Source: Mesostigma viride
Taxonomy: Eukaryota > Streptophyta > Mesostigmatophyceae > Mesostigmatales > Mesostigmataceae
Length of the DNA: 64,000 bases
Assembly: GCA_009746045.1 (NCBI GenBank)
Contig: RPFO01000584.1
Span: 527,471 to 591,470, forward strand
Direction of reading: 5' to 3'
In this document: positions 44,499 to 55,045 of the stretch, one piece after another
Layout of the letters: the number at the start of each line of letters is the position of its first letter
How positions within the stretch are numbered: position 1 is the first letter of the stretch
The notes under the pieces: model-generated
The model's database searches: none
What the model saw: only the letters and a program-made list of their open reading frames with translations
Told to the model about the DNA's origin: nothing
Program-made: the position numbers and the translations under genes

Positions 44499-44980
44499 AG
44501 TTGGTTGGAGACCCATCTAGGGTCCACATGGGTCCTCAGAGATAGAGGATCTTGTACAGATTACTACAATATACTTTATTGTAGTATTGGGCCAATGGCT
44601 GTACTTCACTAGTACTCGCCAATGGGATAACGCCACGTAGAATATGTGGGCGTCTCCCAGGCCTCCACGTCACCGGCTGGTCAAGGGCCGGTGTAGTACT
44701 GTCAATAGGACTGAGCCGACTATCGGCCTATTATGTATGCGCATCTGCCTTGGTACCTCCTAGAGGATTCTAGAAGTATCTAACACGCGGCATGCACTGA
44801 ACTACACGGAATGCATGTCCACGTAGGATATTCAGCAAGACTGATGAAGGTGCCAAGCGCAATAGAATATATGCGCAACGAAGACGAATTATGCAGCAAC
44901 GACAATAACGTATGAGAACAATAAACACAACGTTCATTTCATGCTTTCTGATTTACATCGCATTCCATTTATTTGCAACT
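44499..44980 (+). repeat. 3' LTR of the copia-like element
   Basis: 482 bases, same ends as the 5' LTR, one difference (A44925). It is followed immediately by the target duplicate GTTAC. Confidence 0.95.
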
Positions 44981-45298
44981 GTTACGGCTAACCGGATAGG
45001 CTTTGCTGGCTAAGACATAAACCAGCGGTTGGCCAGCTCCGACAGCAGTTCTCTGTGTTCACCTTCTCCCAAGCTCAACGTGACCGACGGCCATATAGCT
45101 TAGCCGGTCGGGGGCTTTAACTTGTATTCATAAACATCCCGATGATGGCTTCCCGGCTTGGCTAAATTCTGAACGATCACGTGCATGCATGCATGCATGA
45201 TTTGATGATGAGGGGGTTGTGGGTGAACCCTGGACCGTAATGTATCCGTGGGGAGTTTATGTAACATGCACATATCCCTGAGAATCCATTCGATCCAT
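44981..45298. other. Flank of the copia-like insertion, no gene recognised
   Basis: No gene is seen. AACTTGTATTCAT at about 45119-45131 repeats the 13 bases spanning the 5' LTR end and leader of the copia-like element. Confidence 0.4.
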
Positions 45299-45420
45299 CC
45301 CATGTTCCCCTCCCACTGAGGACTTATGCATGCTCACGTGACGCAGTCACGTGTGACTATTAATCAATTAATTAATTCATTCAATTAATTAATTAATAAT
45401 TAATTAATCCCCGAGAAGGG
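45299..45420 (+). repeat. Dispersed LINE-type end with (TTAATTAA)n tail
   Basis: CCCATGTTCCCCTCCCACTG, GACGCAGTCACGTGT and AT-only TTAATTAA runs match 18878-18955 at the end of LINE 1. Confidence 0.65.
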
Positions 45421-45773
45421 GCCGGCATGAGGTTTTAAATACATATTCTGAGCTACAACCTGCAGACGGGGGAATGTAAACTGCCACCTACTCTGGGTGC
45501 ACAAGGTGCACCTGCACCACCATGTTAGTGTATCATATGCAAAGAGCTAGGCCTGACACGGGGTGGAAGATGATTATGGCTGAGCAATAGCTAGTAGTAG
45601 GCAGTGGCGTCTCAGCAGAGGGTGCCTCTCTGTATGGGCAAATCCTGGCTAATGCATCATCTGGTTCTGGTACAAGCGCCTCGGGCACCCGGAAGGCTGA
45701 ACCCACCGCCATGACGTACCCGGGGCGCCGGCCAAGCGGCTCCGCAACTGGGCTGCTGACTCTTAACCCTTAA
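45421..45773. other. Spacer, no gene recognised
   Basis: No domain or repeat is recognised. Short CACCTGCACC-type motifs only. Confidence 0.4.
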
Positions 45774-46302
45774 CTGGGTTTTCACACTCGGGTTTTTTTC
45801 GGTCGAATTTCCGTTTTGGCCGGAAAAAATTCGACGAAACTTTTTCACACTGGGTTTTTCCGGTCCGAAACAGAAGAACGGGTCATTTCCGTTGATCCAC
45901 GGTAATACCACTGAATTTGGCCAAATCAGGTGGCATTCAGTGGTATTGGGTGGTAGACCCATTTGGGGGTCTACCACCCAATACCACTGAATTCCACCCC
46001 AATTGTGGCCGGGGGGGCGCCGCGCCACAATTTTTTACTTGTCCGACCCAATAGGATGCGTCCACCTGGACGGTCGAAATTCACTTCGCATCAGGTCCGC
46101 ATGCCCAATTCTGAACATGTCCGACCAGCCCACGGAAACAGCCGTAACAAACTTGCCATTTTTTCGCAGCCCGTACAGCGTGTCAAGCCCGGCGCGTGCA
46201 CGGCCCTATTCCGGCGCATACCACTTTTGGCCGAAAGTCCGCCGAATTTCGCCGGAGCGTCCAAACAATTCGACCGAAAAAAACCCGAGTGTGAAAACCC
46301 TG
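45774..46302. mobile_element. Tourist-like (PIF/Harbinger-type) MITE, 529 bp
   Basis: Ends C(T/A)GGGTTTTCACACTCGG match in inverted orientation for about 35 bases with one mismatch, and TAA flanks both sides (45771-45773, 46303-46305). A 3-bp TWA duplication is typical of PIF/Harbinger elements. Inside is a further inverted repeat (32-base arms 45929-45960 and 45967-45998, one mismatch) and extra copies of the TTTTTCACACTGGG-like motif. No transposase. Confidence 0.82.
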
Positions 46303-46332
46303 TAAATGGCCGTATACACTAGGAAGTCGGCG

Positions 46333-46640
46333 GAAATTCGCACTGAGATTTCTTGAGATTGTCCTGAGTTTTTTTGAGATTTATCTACACCCATCTTGAG
46401 ATTTCCTGAGATATCTTGAGAATGTCTTGAGAATGTCTTGAGATTGATCTTGAGTTTTCCTGAGATTGTCTTGAGATTGTCTTGATATTTCGTACTGAGA
46501 AAATCTGGTAAGTGCGCAAGTCTCGGGTCCTGAGATTTCTGGTGAAAAAAATCTCAAGATTTTCAACCGAAAAACTCAGGTGTTGAGATTTTGACTTTGT
46601 AGTGAAAATCTCAGGACAAAAAAACGAGTAGAATCTCAAG
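46333..46640. repeat. Degenerate TTGAGAT(T)GTC tandem repeat
   Basis: CTTGAGATTTC / TTGAGATTGTC units of 10-12 bases recur across about 300 bases, with some reverse-complement versions (AATCTCAAG) toward the right. Confidence 0.7.
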
Positions 46641-47497
46641 AAAATCAAGAGCATGCACAGGCGAATTCTCCAGCCATTTGTTGCACGGATGCAACATGCC
46701 GTTTGTGGTAGATATAAATTATCCGTCCCGGTCGATCGGCGCCGACCGTAATCCGGCGCCAGTGCCGAGGCCATAGTAGTTGGCAGCCGAGGCAACCCGT
46801 GTGGAAGTATAAGTGTAGAAGTTTTGCTGACGAACTTGGCCTTTGCGCCGTAGGCAGACCTAGCGCCTGAACGGGAGTTACGGGACAGCCAAGTGGCACT
46901 GCACATGCGTTATGATGGTACCTACGGACATTTGGATATTTTTCAGGAGAGGCCTCTAGCCGTACTGGTCTTTAATGTGTTCTAGACGGTTCGAGAAGCC
47001 CGTCCCCGCGGACCTCACGTCATGCCTGGTTGGCAGCGCCAGGCGCAGCCGCCAACGGGGACGAAGGGACAAAATAGGAAGGCACGAGCTATGCCAGCAA
47101 TCCGGATCACCTTGTATCGTAATTTACCACGTTGCTCTACAGATTATTTACCATCGCTTAATCCTGGAGTGTAAATCTCCTGTGGGCTCGAGTGTGAATC
47201 CCTCGCCTACTGGGTGTAAGTCTTCCCGCATTGAGTGTTTTAATCTGTGTGGTAACATTGTAATATACGAAACCGGTTTTCCGGGTTTGAGCTTATTCGT
47301 ATTGTGTGACGAGTATTCTTAAGCCACCATCGTGCGCTGTGACGCATAGGAAATCAAAGGTCTTTCGCATTCGTTCTCAATCCTTAAGGCGCTATTTTAA
47401 GTAGCCATACGTGTTAAACTGGACTCGGAGGAAACTTTCCTAGTGGCCTCTATCCCGTCCCGTTTTTCTGTAATCTGATCCGGATCAGCAACGGAAT

Positions 47498-47504
47498 TAT
47501 ATAA
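47498..47504 (+). promoter_or_regulatory. Candidate LTR TATA box
   Basis: TATATAA followed by GGGCCGGAACCC, about 390 bases before the gag ATG. The palindromic TGGGGGTCGGATCCCC at 47545-47560 shortly downstream could be a primer-binding site, but the distance from the TATA box is short, so the LTR end is uncertain. Confidence 0.4.
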
Positions 47505-47895
47505 GGGCCGGAACCCTTACTAATTCCGCTTGCAGTAATTCATTGTGGGGGTCGGATCCCCACAATCCTATCTGTCCATACCCGCTACCCATATTGCGGT
47601 TCTTGCATGCCCCAACCTGGCCTTGTCCGGTTGACCTAAGGGATTCGTCCGGAAACGAATCTCCTTATATTGCGTGCTTTAAACGGAAACGCTTTGTGGG
47701 TTGCAATTTCACGCATTGTTTGGCGTCTTGGCCATTGCCTCACACCCTATATCTGGGATACTTACTGTCAGCTCCGGCAAGCTGCAGTAATATCTCACGT
47801 CCTTTAATTGACGTATACGTATTTTTTGTGCTTAATTTGTCATCCCGCCAAGGTGACTAGAGGCACATTGTTCACACTTTACCAGCCACCACGCG

Positions 47896-48614
47896 ATGGC
47901 TGACGGTATTGAGCGAGGGCGACGAGAGGCCCATCGCTTCTCTCCTGCCCCTTCCCTCGTGGCAGCACTCGAGGCGGCAGAGAGAGCTACCCAAAATCAC
48001 TCACGCCCGAGTAGTGAGCGTGGCTCTAGGGGGTCATCCCCAGCACAAACCCCACGTTTGGGAGGGAATTCCTCGGCGGCTGCCGGTGCACCACCTGATA
48101 GCCCTGTAGGGAATCTTCTTAATGGACCACCAAGTGGAACATCCATCGCGGGGTTGTCGGCGGGTCCGGCCCTTGGTGTAGGAGCCGGCGCGGCCGGGGG
48201 CGCAGGGGAATAATGTTACCCTGCACTACGGTAGGAGTGGGGCCCTGCCTACGGTGCTGCCGCAACCTACATTGGCCACTTGGCCTGGCAGCAGCGCCCC
48301 GGCGCCACCCTTGTATGATAGCCGATCGCGGTCTCGCCGCGCTGCGAATCGGGCGTCCTATCATGCGCCTGGACCCCTTGGGGCTAGCCCCTTCGGCCAT
48401 GCCTCGCCAAATATGGCTGGGCAGGGCCAAGGCACCGCACGGACCGGTCGGTCTTCCTTCGGGGTCGCAGGGGAGGCGATTCCCCTCCCCAACTCAGCAT
48501 ACGACCGCCTGGCTCCGGGTGACCCACGAGAGCAGCACCCAGCGGCCACCGCCGCCCATCATTATGCAAGCCGCGCCCACTACCCACATGGGTATGAGCA
48601 CCCGGGTGAGGATG
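47896..48614 (+). pseudogene. gag: Gypsy-like gag, 5' part
   Basis: The ATG at 47896 opens a Ser/Gly/Ala-rich N-terminus (AALEAAERATQN, SSPAQTPRLGG) that runs to a stop at 48211. A second frame (+1), open from before 48182, continues with SAYDRLAPGDPREQ and HYPHGYEHPGED up to 48613, where the CACTA-like element begins. The frame change falls in a GC-rich stretch (about 48185-48210). The second frame matches in phase the gag frame resuming at 59393. Confidence 0.65.
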
Positions 48615-48630
48615 CACTAGGAGTTAATTT

Positions 48631-48960
48631 GAAGCCCCCGTAACCTGTCCGGTAACTTCGACGCCCCCGTAACCTGCCCGGTAACTTCGACGGGCCAGGT
48701 TACGGGTCCGTATTCGTTGGCGGTTTGGGTTACCGGACCGGTTACGGTACCATTCGGAATATTGGCCCCGAGATTCGGTACGGCCCAGTAACTGGGCCGG
48801 TTATGTTTACGGGGGCGTGAACGGCTTCGGTTCAGGTTACGTTGGGGTATACGGGACGGGTCAGGTAGTGGTTACGGCGCCATAGCTGCCCCAATATTAG
48901 GTACTGGGGTGGTTACGGAGCCGTTATCGTTAACTGGATCGTAAACCGCGACATAGCTGG
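48631..48960. repeat. Left subterminal GTAACC/GGTTAC array
   Basis: Many copies of GTAACC or GGTTAC spaced roughly 15-30 bases, with CCGGTAACTTCGACG units at the outer edge. They are mirrored at the other end of the CACTA-like element. Confidence 0.88.
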
Positions 48961-48970
48961 CTAGCTACGC

Positions 48971-50245
48971 ATGCACACTGTGGAAGACGTAGAAGACGCG
49001 TTAATTGACTTCTCTGCAGCATCAGCAAAGTATGATGTACATGGCAACCCATGGAAGCGTGCGGCGGGGGCAAAATATATGCTACAGGAATTGAGAAAAT
49101 GGCATCAACAAAATCGCACGCTGTGGAAGAGCCTTAAAGTGGTAAAACAACGCCACAATGGAGGTGTGACCAGTCGGCTTCAGGGAAGAGTAGCGGTGAG
49201 TCACTCTCTTATTTTAGTTGGCGGCAATTCATTGCTGTGTTGCAGGCTGCCATGCCAGCAGTCTTCCCTAATGTGTATGGTAGGAGTACAAGACTAAGGC
49301 AGTTATGTTGCTGGCCTCTGCACTGACCCTCCCGCTACATTGTTGGTAATGTTGCTGCTTGGTTGGCTTTCCTTTGACGTGCATATCGTCCAATTCTGTG
49401 ATGCAGATTGAACGCCTAAGCAGCCACATCTATATCTGGAGCAAGGCATGAACGGCAGCAGAAAAGAGAGAGGAAGAGAGGGAAAGAGAGGCTGCGGAGA
49501 AGCGCGAGGAACAGCTAAAATGCAAGAGGCAACGGGTGGAGGAACCTGGCAACGAAGCCAGTGGTAGTGGGAGCTGCGAGCAAGCACGTCAACTGCGGTG
49601 GATGCACACGTGGGGGAGGCACATGCGGGGCAAGCATGTGTAGGCCTGCAAATCGTGCCAGGGCCCACCGTGATTGCAATTGCCGAGTTCCTGCTGAAGC
49701 GAGCACTGGCCTCCTTTCCGCAGTTGGCAGCCAAGGACGCGACAATCACGCTTGTGGAGAGTTTGTGTAAGGAAGAACCTGGACTCGGCATCGGGCAGTC
49801 CAGCGGTGGACCTGCTGAACAACACAGCCTGTGCCCTTGCGAATGCCGCGCTGCAGTTGGTCTCCAACTCCGTCCATCCATGTTGATGGCAAGGTTAGTT
49901 GTGCCACATTTTCTTCCTGTTTTGGGTATGATGCATCAATAATTGCCCCTTGTATGTACGGGTGCGGTCGATTGACCTCCCTCCAGCAACATTGCAACAT
50001 CCGTTACTGACGTCCACTGCGGCGGATGCGTTCCTCCAGCATGTTAGTTGCCTTGTGAGCTGTAATTGTGCAGGGTGTCGTCAGTACATCCGATGAGAAG
50101 GATAACAAGGAGCTCAAGTGTCACTGGTGTTGCCTGGTTGATGGCGCACGTAATATCCATGGGCATCAGCATATGGTCCCAAACACACTCAAACGGCTGG
50201 CCGAGTCGCTGGGAGAGGCAGTCCACATGCAGTTGGAGAGGGTGG
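48971..50245 (+). pseudogene. Broken multi-exon gene of the CACTA-like element, unknown function
   Basis: Probable exon 48971-49195 (75 codons: ALIDFSAASAKYDVHGN, LQELRKWHQQNRTLWKSL) ends at a GTGAGT donor. The next exon starts after ATGCAG at 49406 in phase 0 (IERLSSHIYIWSKA) and hits a TGA at 49449. It then continues in the same frame as a charged coiled coil (AAEKREEEREREAAEKREEQ). Further coding-like pieces are PGPTVIAIAEFLLKRAL (about 49657-49710) and, after an acceptor near 50073, ELKCHWCCLVDGARNIHGHQ with a C-x2-C/H-x3-H arrangement that could bind zinc. The stop and frame changes make it a pseudogene unless splicing differs. Confidence 0.35.
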
Positions 50246-50261
50246 GTGGGTGGGGTGGCGG

Positions 50262-51300
50262 GAGGGAGGGAGGGAGGGAGGGAGGGAGGGAGGGAGGGAG
50301 GGAGGGAGGGAGGGAGGAGGGAGGGAGGGAGGGAGGGAGGGAGGGAGGGAGGGAGGGAGGGAGGGAGGGAGGGAGGGAGGAGGGAGGGAGGGAGGGAGGG
50401 AGGGAGGGAGGGAGGGAGGGAGGGAGGGAGGGTGGGTGGGTGGTTATGGTGGGTGGATGGGTGCAAGGGTGGTTGCTTATAAGTGAATCGCCAGGTGGCT
50501 GGGGGATCGACGGGGTTTGGGAACTCCTAGGTGGGTGCATTATTGGATGCCTGAGTGAAACTGTTTCATGGGCTGGAGGATTTGCACCGTTGGTTTGTGG
50601 CGGGTGGATGTGTAGCTGTGATTAGAAGTGGGTGGGGTGAGCGATGGGGAAGGTAGATGGGTGGGTGGGTGCACGGATATGGGTGGGTGGGTGGTTTTGT
50701 AGTTGGGATCGACTCACCTATCGCGGGTGAAGGGCTGTGCATGTTAGGGGTGAGATGGGTGGGTGACTGGCTGAGAGGATGTGGATGTGTGAGGGTGAGT
50801 GGGTGCAGGTCGGTGGGTATAAGGGTATGGGGGGAAAGAGTGGTCGAGTGGGAAGGGGCGTGGGTGGGTCAGGGGTGGGCGGCCCGGTGGGCACACATGG
50901 GGCCAGCTGGCTGGGTGGTTAGGTGGCTGCGTGGTTTTAGTAATGGGTGCCTGGATAAAAGGATGGGTGAATGCCTCCTTATTGCCTAGGTGGGTAGATT
51001 GCATATGTGGCTAGCTGGGTGGGTGGATGTCCCAGTGGGTGGGTATGTGGCTGGGTGCCTGGGTGCACGAGTGGTTAGATAGGTTGGTTTAGTAGGTGCG
51101 TGGCTGGCTGGCTGGGTCACCGGGTGGGTGGACCAGTGGGTGGCTGGGTACTCAGGTGCGCAAGTGTATGAGTACTTGTGTGGGTGGGCCAGGTGGATGC
51201 ATGGGTGGGTGACTGCATGGGTGACTCGGTACGCACAAAGGGCAACGGATATAGACATGGGGATATGCCAATGCCTTGGGGTGAGCACACGTGGATGCCA
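50262..51300. repeat. (GGGA)n array and GTGGGTGG-rich tract
   Basis: 50262-50432 is GGGA with three GGA slips. 50432-51300 is a degenerate G/T-rich sequence with frequent GGGTGGGTG. Long translations here are low complexity. Confidence 0.85.
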
Positions 51301-51839
51301 GGTGACATGTGCCAGCCTGTCGCAGTTATACTATACCTTGGCGTTTGCTTGGCGTGTCGTTGCCAATAATTTCACACAGGACGTACATGGTACGTGTTGG
51401 TAGCAATCACATGGCTGTGTTAGTGAGTGATGTTGCATGTATTGTTCAGCTTTCTTTCCCATTTTGCAATGTGCCAAGGTTCTTAAGTAGTTTAGAAGTA
51501 TGGTGTCATGGGGTACACATCAAGGAGACAACCAGCGCAGGCCAGAAATCGGGAGAATCCGGACCATGGTAGCTCACATGCATGTGCACTGCACATCACA
51601 CATTTGTGGCATACTCGCAATGTCTACCTTACATCTTGCATTCTGTTAGGAACAGTCGCCACTCAGGCATTCACATGCACCAGGGTTTCGCTCACTGTTT
51701 GTGCTGTAGTCATCGTTAAATAAAAAATCTTTACAAAGCCTGGCAATTGTCATAATGTTGGGCTCCTTATGACATGAGATTTTGCACACGAAGTTTTGCG
51801 ACCATGCTTCAGATGCTTGCATGATGACGACCAGTTTTG
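51301..51839. other. Interior of CACTA-like element, no gene recognised
   Basis: No domain or strong repeat. Short open frames only. Confidence 0.4.
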
Positions 51840-52030
51840 GTTGTAATATGACATGGTGGTGCAGGTGCCCTGGTGCACCTAGAGCAGGGGTAGCTTACAT
51901 TCCCACCCTTGCATGAAGTAGCCTAGAATGTGCATGAAGCAGCCATATGCCCCTTCTCAGGGATATGTGCTACATTTACTCCCAACGGAGTGATGTTGAT
52001 AACTAATTAATTAATTAATGACATCATATT
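51840..52030 (+). repeat. Dispersed repeat copy with (TTAATTAA) terminus
   Basis: GCACCTAGAGCAGGGGTAGC, GCAGCCATATGCCCCTTCTC and GGGATATGTGCTACAT...TACTCCCAACGGAG followed by TTAATTAATTAATG. Parts match 19190-19306 and 27088-27150. Confidence 0.65.
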
Positions 52031-52499
52031 AATTTTTAAAATCATTATTGATAGCAACACTACCTTGTTAGCATTTGTTACCATTCAGGGCTCCAAATGC
52101 CCTGAGGCGTTGTTCAAGGTCTGAACAACCGTAATTCATTGTGGCTGTTAAGTTCCAGCTTCGTCGGGCATAATTCGTCTAACTATCTAAGTGCAAACGT
52201 TGTTTGGAAGGGACTCATTTTGGCCTTAATTAAGGATCTGGAGCAGGAGCACGTATTCCATGGACTGATGGGGGTGGGTGCATTAGAACTGAGCCGCGAA
52301 GACTAGCTGATCTCACTCTAATCTTATATACCAAGTTGTCTCCTTGATAATATACAAAGTTGTCTCTCTTAATACAAAATCCTAACTACTCTACTCAGTC
52401 ACGCACCCCTTCCTCCTGGCGTGGGGGAGGGGGGGCTCTTACATCGCCATGCGTCCAGGCATGATTTGTCTCGCTTCATCTACCATGATTGCCTTTAAT
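52031..52499. other. Interior of CACTA-like element, no gene recognised
   Basis: No domain is recognised. Two near-copies of CAAGTTGTCTCCTTGATAATA/ACAAAGTTGTCTCTCTTAATA occur at about 52332-52375. Confidence 0.4.
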
Positions 52500-52740
52500 T
52501 TGACCATTAATTAATTAATTAATTAATTAAGAACATCCATCCATCCATCCCTCCCTCCCTCCCTCCCTCCCTCCCTCCCTCCCTCCCTCCCTCCCTCCCT
52601 CCCTCCCTCCCTCCCTCCCTCCCTCCCTCCCTCCCTCCCTCCCTCCTCCCTCCCTCCCTCCCTCCCTCCCTCCCTCCCTCCCTCCCTCCCTCCCTCCCTC
52701 CCTCCCTCCCTCCCTCCCTCCCTCCCTCCCTCCCTCCATC
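52500..52740. repeat. (TTAA)n followed by (CCCT)n microsatellite
   Basis: A TTAATTAA run at 52507-52530, then CATCCATC and about 190 bases of CCCT with one slip near 52644. Confidence 0.95.
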
Positions 52741-52957
52741 CATGATGAAATTTGGTCGGGTAAATTGCAATAGACTCGCCTTTTGATGACGAACACGCCG
52801 ATCTAATTTTTGGCAGCCATTGCCCAGGATTTCGCAAGTTATCGCCAGCGGCCTGCCCAGCAGATCTCGCTATTTTTCTGCACATTATGGCGGCACCACG
52901 CATGTGATCAGTGTGCCTGCGCCCCCTGCCCTCGTCTAGGTGCTATTAAACGTAGCT

Positions 52958-54157
52958 ATGGAGGTCCCCGCATCGTCTTCAGCTCTTGCCGCCGATTCTA
53001 TTGATGCCCAGATTGCTGCAAACAAAATCGCCCACGACATTGTCGTCGCCAAGAACGCCGCTAACAAGCGATCCAAGACTTCGGAAGCAACTTCGGAAGC
53101 AACTCCGATAGCTGCTGAAACCTCCTTGCCGGACGCCATTTCTTCCTCATTCTACATGCCAGGCCAGCGTTTGAGCCTGGCAGACATCGATACCTTACTC
53201 GCCTACAATGACGCCGCTGTGACAAGCGTGCTGAAGCTCCGCAACGACAACGACGCCCCGATTCGCCACCCTAAGAGCGGCCAGGTTATGGAGGCTGCTT
53301 CGGATGAATGGCCTCATTGGGATGAGCGCCAGCGTCGGCTTGCCTGTCTTATTTCGTGCTGCCCTGAACTTGTCGAGCTGCCGGCGACGACCATCGCCAG
53401 GCCAGCCCCCGCGACCGATGTTAACGTGCAGCTGCAGGACGTCGCACAGTCTTTTACGACCGTGCAGGGCGACATTAAGGTCCTGACGGAGGCGTCTGCA
53501 GCTGCGACGGCACAATTGCTGGAGCTGAAGAAAGCCATGGCAGCCCCCGCCAAAACTACCACGTTTGCCGACGTCACCGGCAAGCAGTTGACCACCATCG
53601 TTCAACAGGCGGCCAAGTCTGCAGCTACCGCTGCGGTCACCCAGAATGCAGTGCAGCAACGCCAGCGCAATATGGTAATCAAAGGCTTCCAGACAGGCGC
53701 GGCAGCACATGAGACAGCGCACTCACTTGCCGAGGAGCTGCGCGGCCCAGCGTTTCTGGGGAAGATGCAGCTCCAGAACCGTGTTGTCATTGAACGAGCC
53801 ATTCGGCTGCCAGGCCCTCCGGGCCTGGTCGTCGTCACCATGGCCTCCATGCACGACAAACGCCTCGTGCTGGGAGCACGTCGTCTGCTCCAGCCCGGCG
53901 ACTTCAGCCTCGACGAGAACTACACGCCGGCTCAACTGAAGGCGAGGAGCGCGGTGTGGAACAGCACCATCGTCCAGGGGGAGCGGCGTTGCCACCCTCC
54001 ATCGCCTGACTACGTATGCATTGAGTCGTCCCCCTCTTCTTCCCCCTCTTTTTCAACCTCCACCGGCGGGCCGCTTCGGCCACTTGCCGCTTTCTCTTGG
54101 CCTGTTTTTGCGCGATGTCAACGGGATTTTCCATGGTGGCTGTACTTTCGCTCGTAA
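52958..54157 (+). pseudogene. LINE C ORF1 protein (ORF1-only LINE copy)
   Basis: The ATG at 52958 opens about 399 codons without a stop. The N-terminal half is helical and Ala-rich (ADSIDAQIAANKIAHDIV). A mid-region has SLADIDTLLAYNDAAVTSV and DEWPHWDERQRRLACLISC, followed by a coiled-coil-like stretch (FTTVQGDIKVLTEASAAATA). The ORF1 RNA-binding core follows: RNMVIKGFQTG, AEELRGPAFLGKMQLQNRVV, VVTMASMHDKRLVLGARR and DENYTPAQLKARSAVW. After about 54000 the sequence becomes Ser/Pro-rich and probably out of frame (another frame reads LSLGLFLRDVNGIFHGG). No endonuclease or RT follows. It lies inside the CACTA-like element. Confidence 0.7.
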
Positions 54158-54303
54158 TTACGGGTGGTGCATTAAGCGCAGGCTTTCGACCTTCCCTTTC
54201 AACACCAAACTACTCCATCATCTTGTGTAAGTTAGGGTCTTAGGGGCAGTGCAGCTTGTCTGGACGATAGATCATGCAGACAAGCACACGTGACCCTGAC
54301 CGA

Positions 54304-54450
54304 AATGATTACCAAAAAAGGACAAATGATTACCGATTTTTACCGATGATTACACATGATTACACATGATTACACGTACATGATTACCAAAAAAGGACAA
54401 ATGATTACCGATTTTTACCGATGATTACACATGATTACATATGATTACAC
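54304..54450 (+). repeat. GATTACAC-rich short tandem block
   Basis: Two copies, offset 75 bases, of GATTACCAAAAAAGGACAAA followed by GATTACAC-type decamers. It directly abuts the 152-bp satellite. Confidence 0.85.
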
Positions 54451-54451
54451 C

Positions 54452-55045
54452 CCCGTATTACATAGGAAGGTGTAACTATGTACTCCACCCTATGTACTCC
54501 AAGAGTACATAGGGTGGCACACTATGTACTCCAAGAGTACATAGTCCGGAGTACATATGATCCGGGATTTCCGAATAGGGGACTGCCGACGCGGTGAGAC
54601 ACGCCCGTATTACATAGGAAGGAGTGACTATGTACTCCACACTATGTACTCCAAGAGTACATAGGGTGGCACACTATGTACTCCAAGAGTACATAGTCCG
54701 GAGTACATATGATCCGGGATTTCCGAATAGGGGACTGCCGACGCGGTGAGACACGCCCGTATTACATAGGAAGGAGTGACTATGTACTCCACACTATGTA
54801 CTCCAAGAGTACATAGGGTGGCACACTATGTACTCCAAGAGTACATAGTGTGGAGTACATATGATCCGGGATTTCCGATTAGGGGACTGCCGACGCGGTG
54901 AGACACGCCCGTATTACTTAGGAAGGAGTGACTATGTACTCCACACTATGTACTCCAAGAGTACATAGGGTGGCACACTATGTACTCCAAGAGTACATAG
55001 TGTGGAGTACATATGATCCGGGATTTCCGAATAGGGGACTGCCGA
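54452..55045. repeat. 152-bp satellite with internal hairpins, about 4 copies
   Basis: CCCGTATTACATAGGAAGG (third-to-fourth unit variant CTTAGG) starts at 54452, 54604, 54756 and 54908, exactly 152 apart. Each unit contains two copies of CTATGTACTCCAAGAGTACA plus TAG (10-base arms around CAA) and a GATCCGGGATTTCCGA block. Copies 2-4 differ at few bases. Confidence 0.95.

Larger units (their letters stand above)
29472..44980 (+). mobile_element. Ty1/copia-like LTR retrotransposon with nested insertions
   Basis: Two 482-bp LTRs (29472-29953, 44499-44980) flank gag, integrase, a protease-like domain and RT-RNase H on the plus strand. GTTAC occurs directly before the left LTR (29467-29471) and directly after the right LTR (44981-44985). 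That is a 5-bp target duplication. LTR ends are AGTTG and CAACT. The span is 15.5 kb, but subtracting the MITE in gag and the TTAA element in pol leaves about 6.5 kb, normal for the group. The RT family is copia-like. Domain order is odd because the protease-like region lies after integrase. Confidence 0.9.

Noticed and set aside
49303-49881. 192-codon minus-strand open frame
   Set aside because: It lies opposite coding-like plus-strand exons with splice signals. The minus translation is low in recognisable features.
54452-55045. CRISPR-like array
   Set aside because: Units are contiguous 152-bp tandem copies without unique spacers, in a eukaryotic context with no cas genes.
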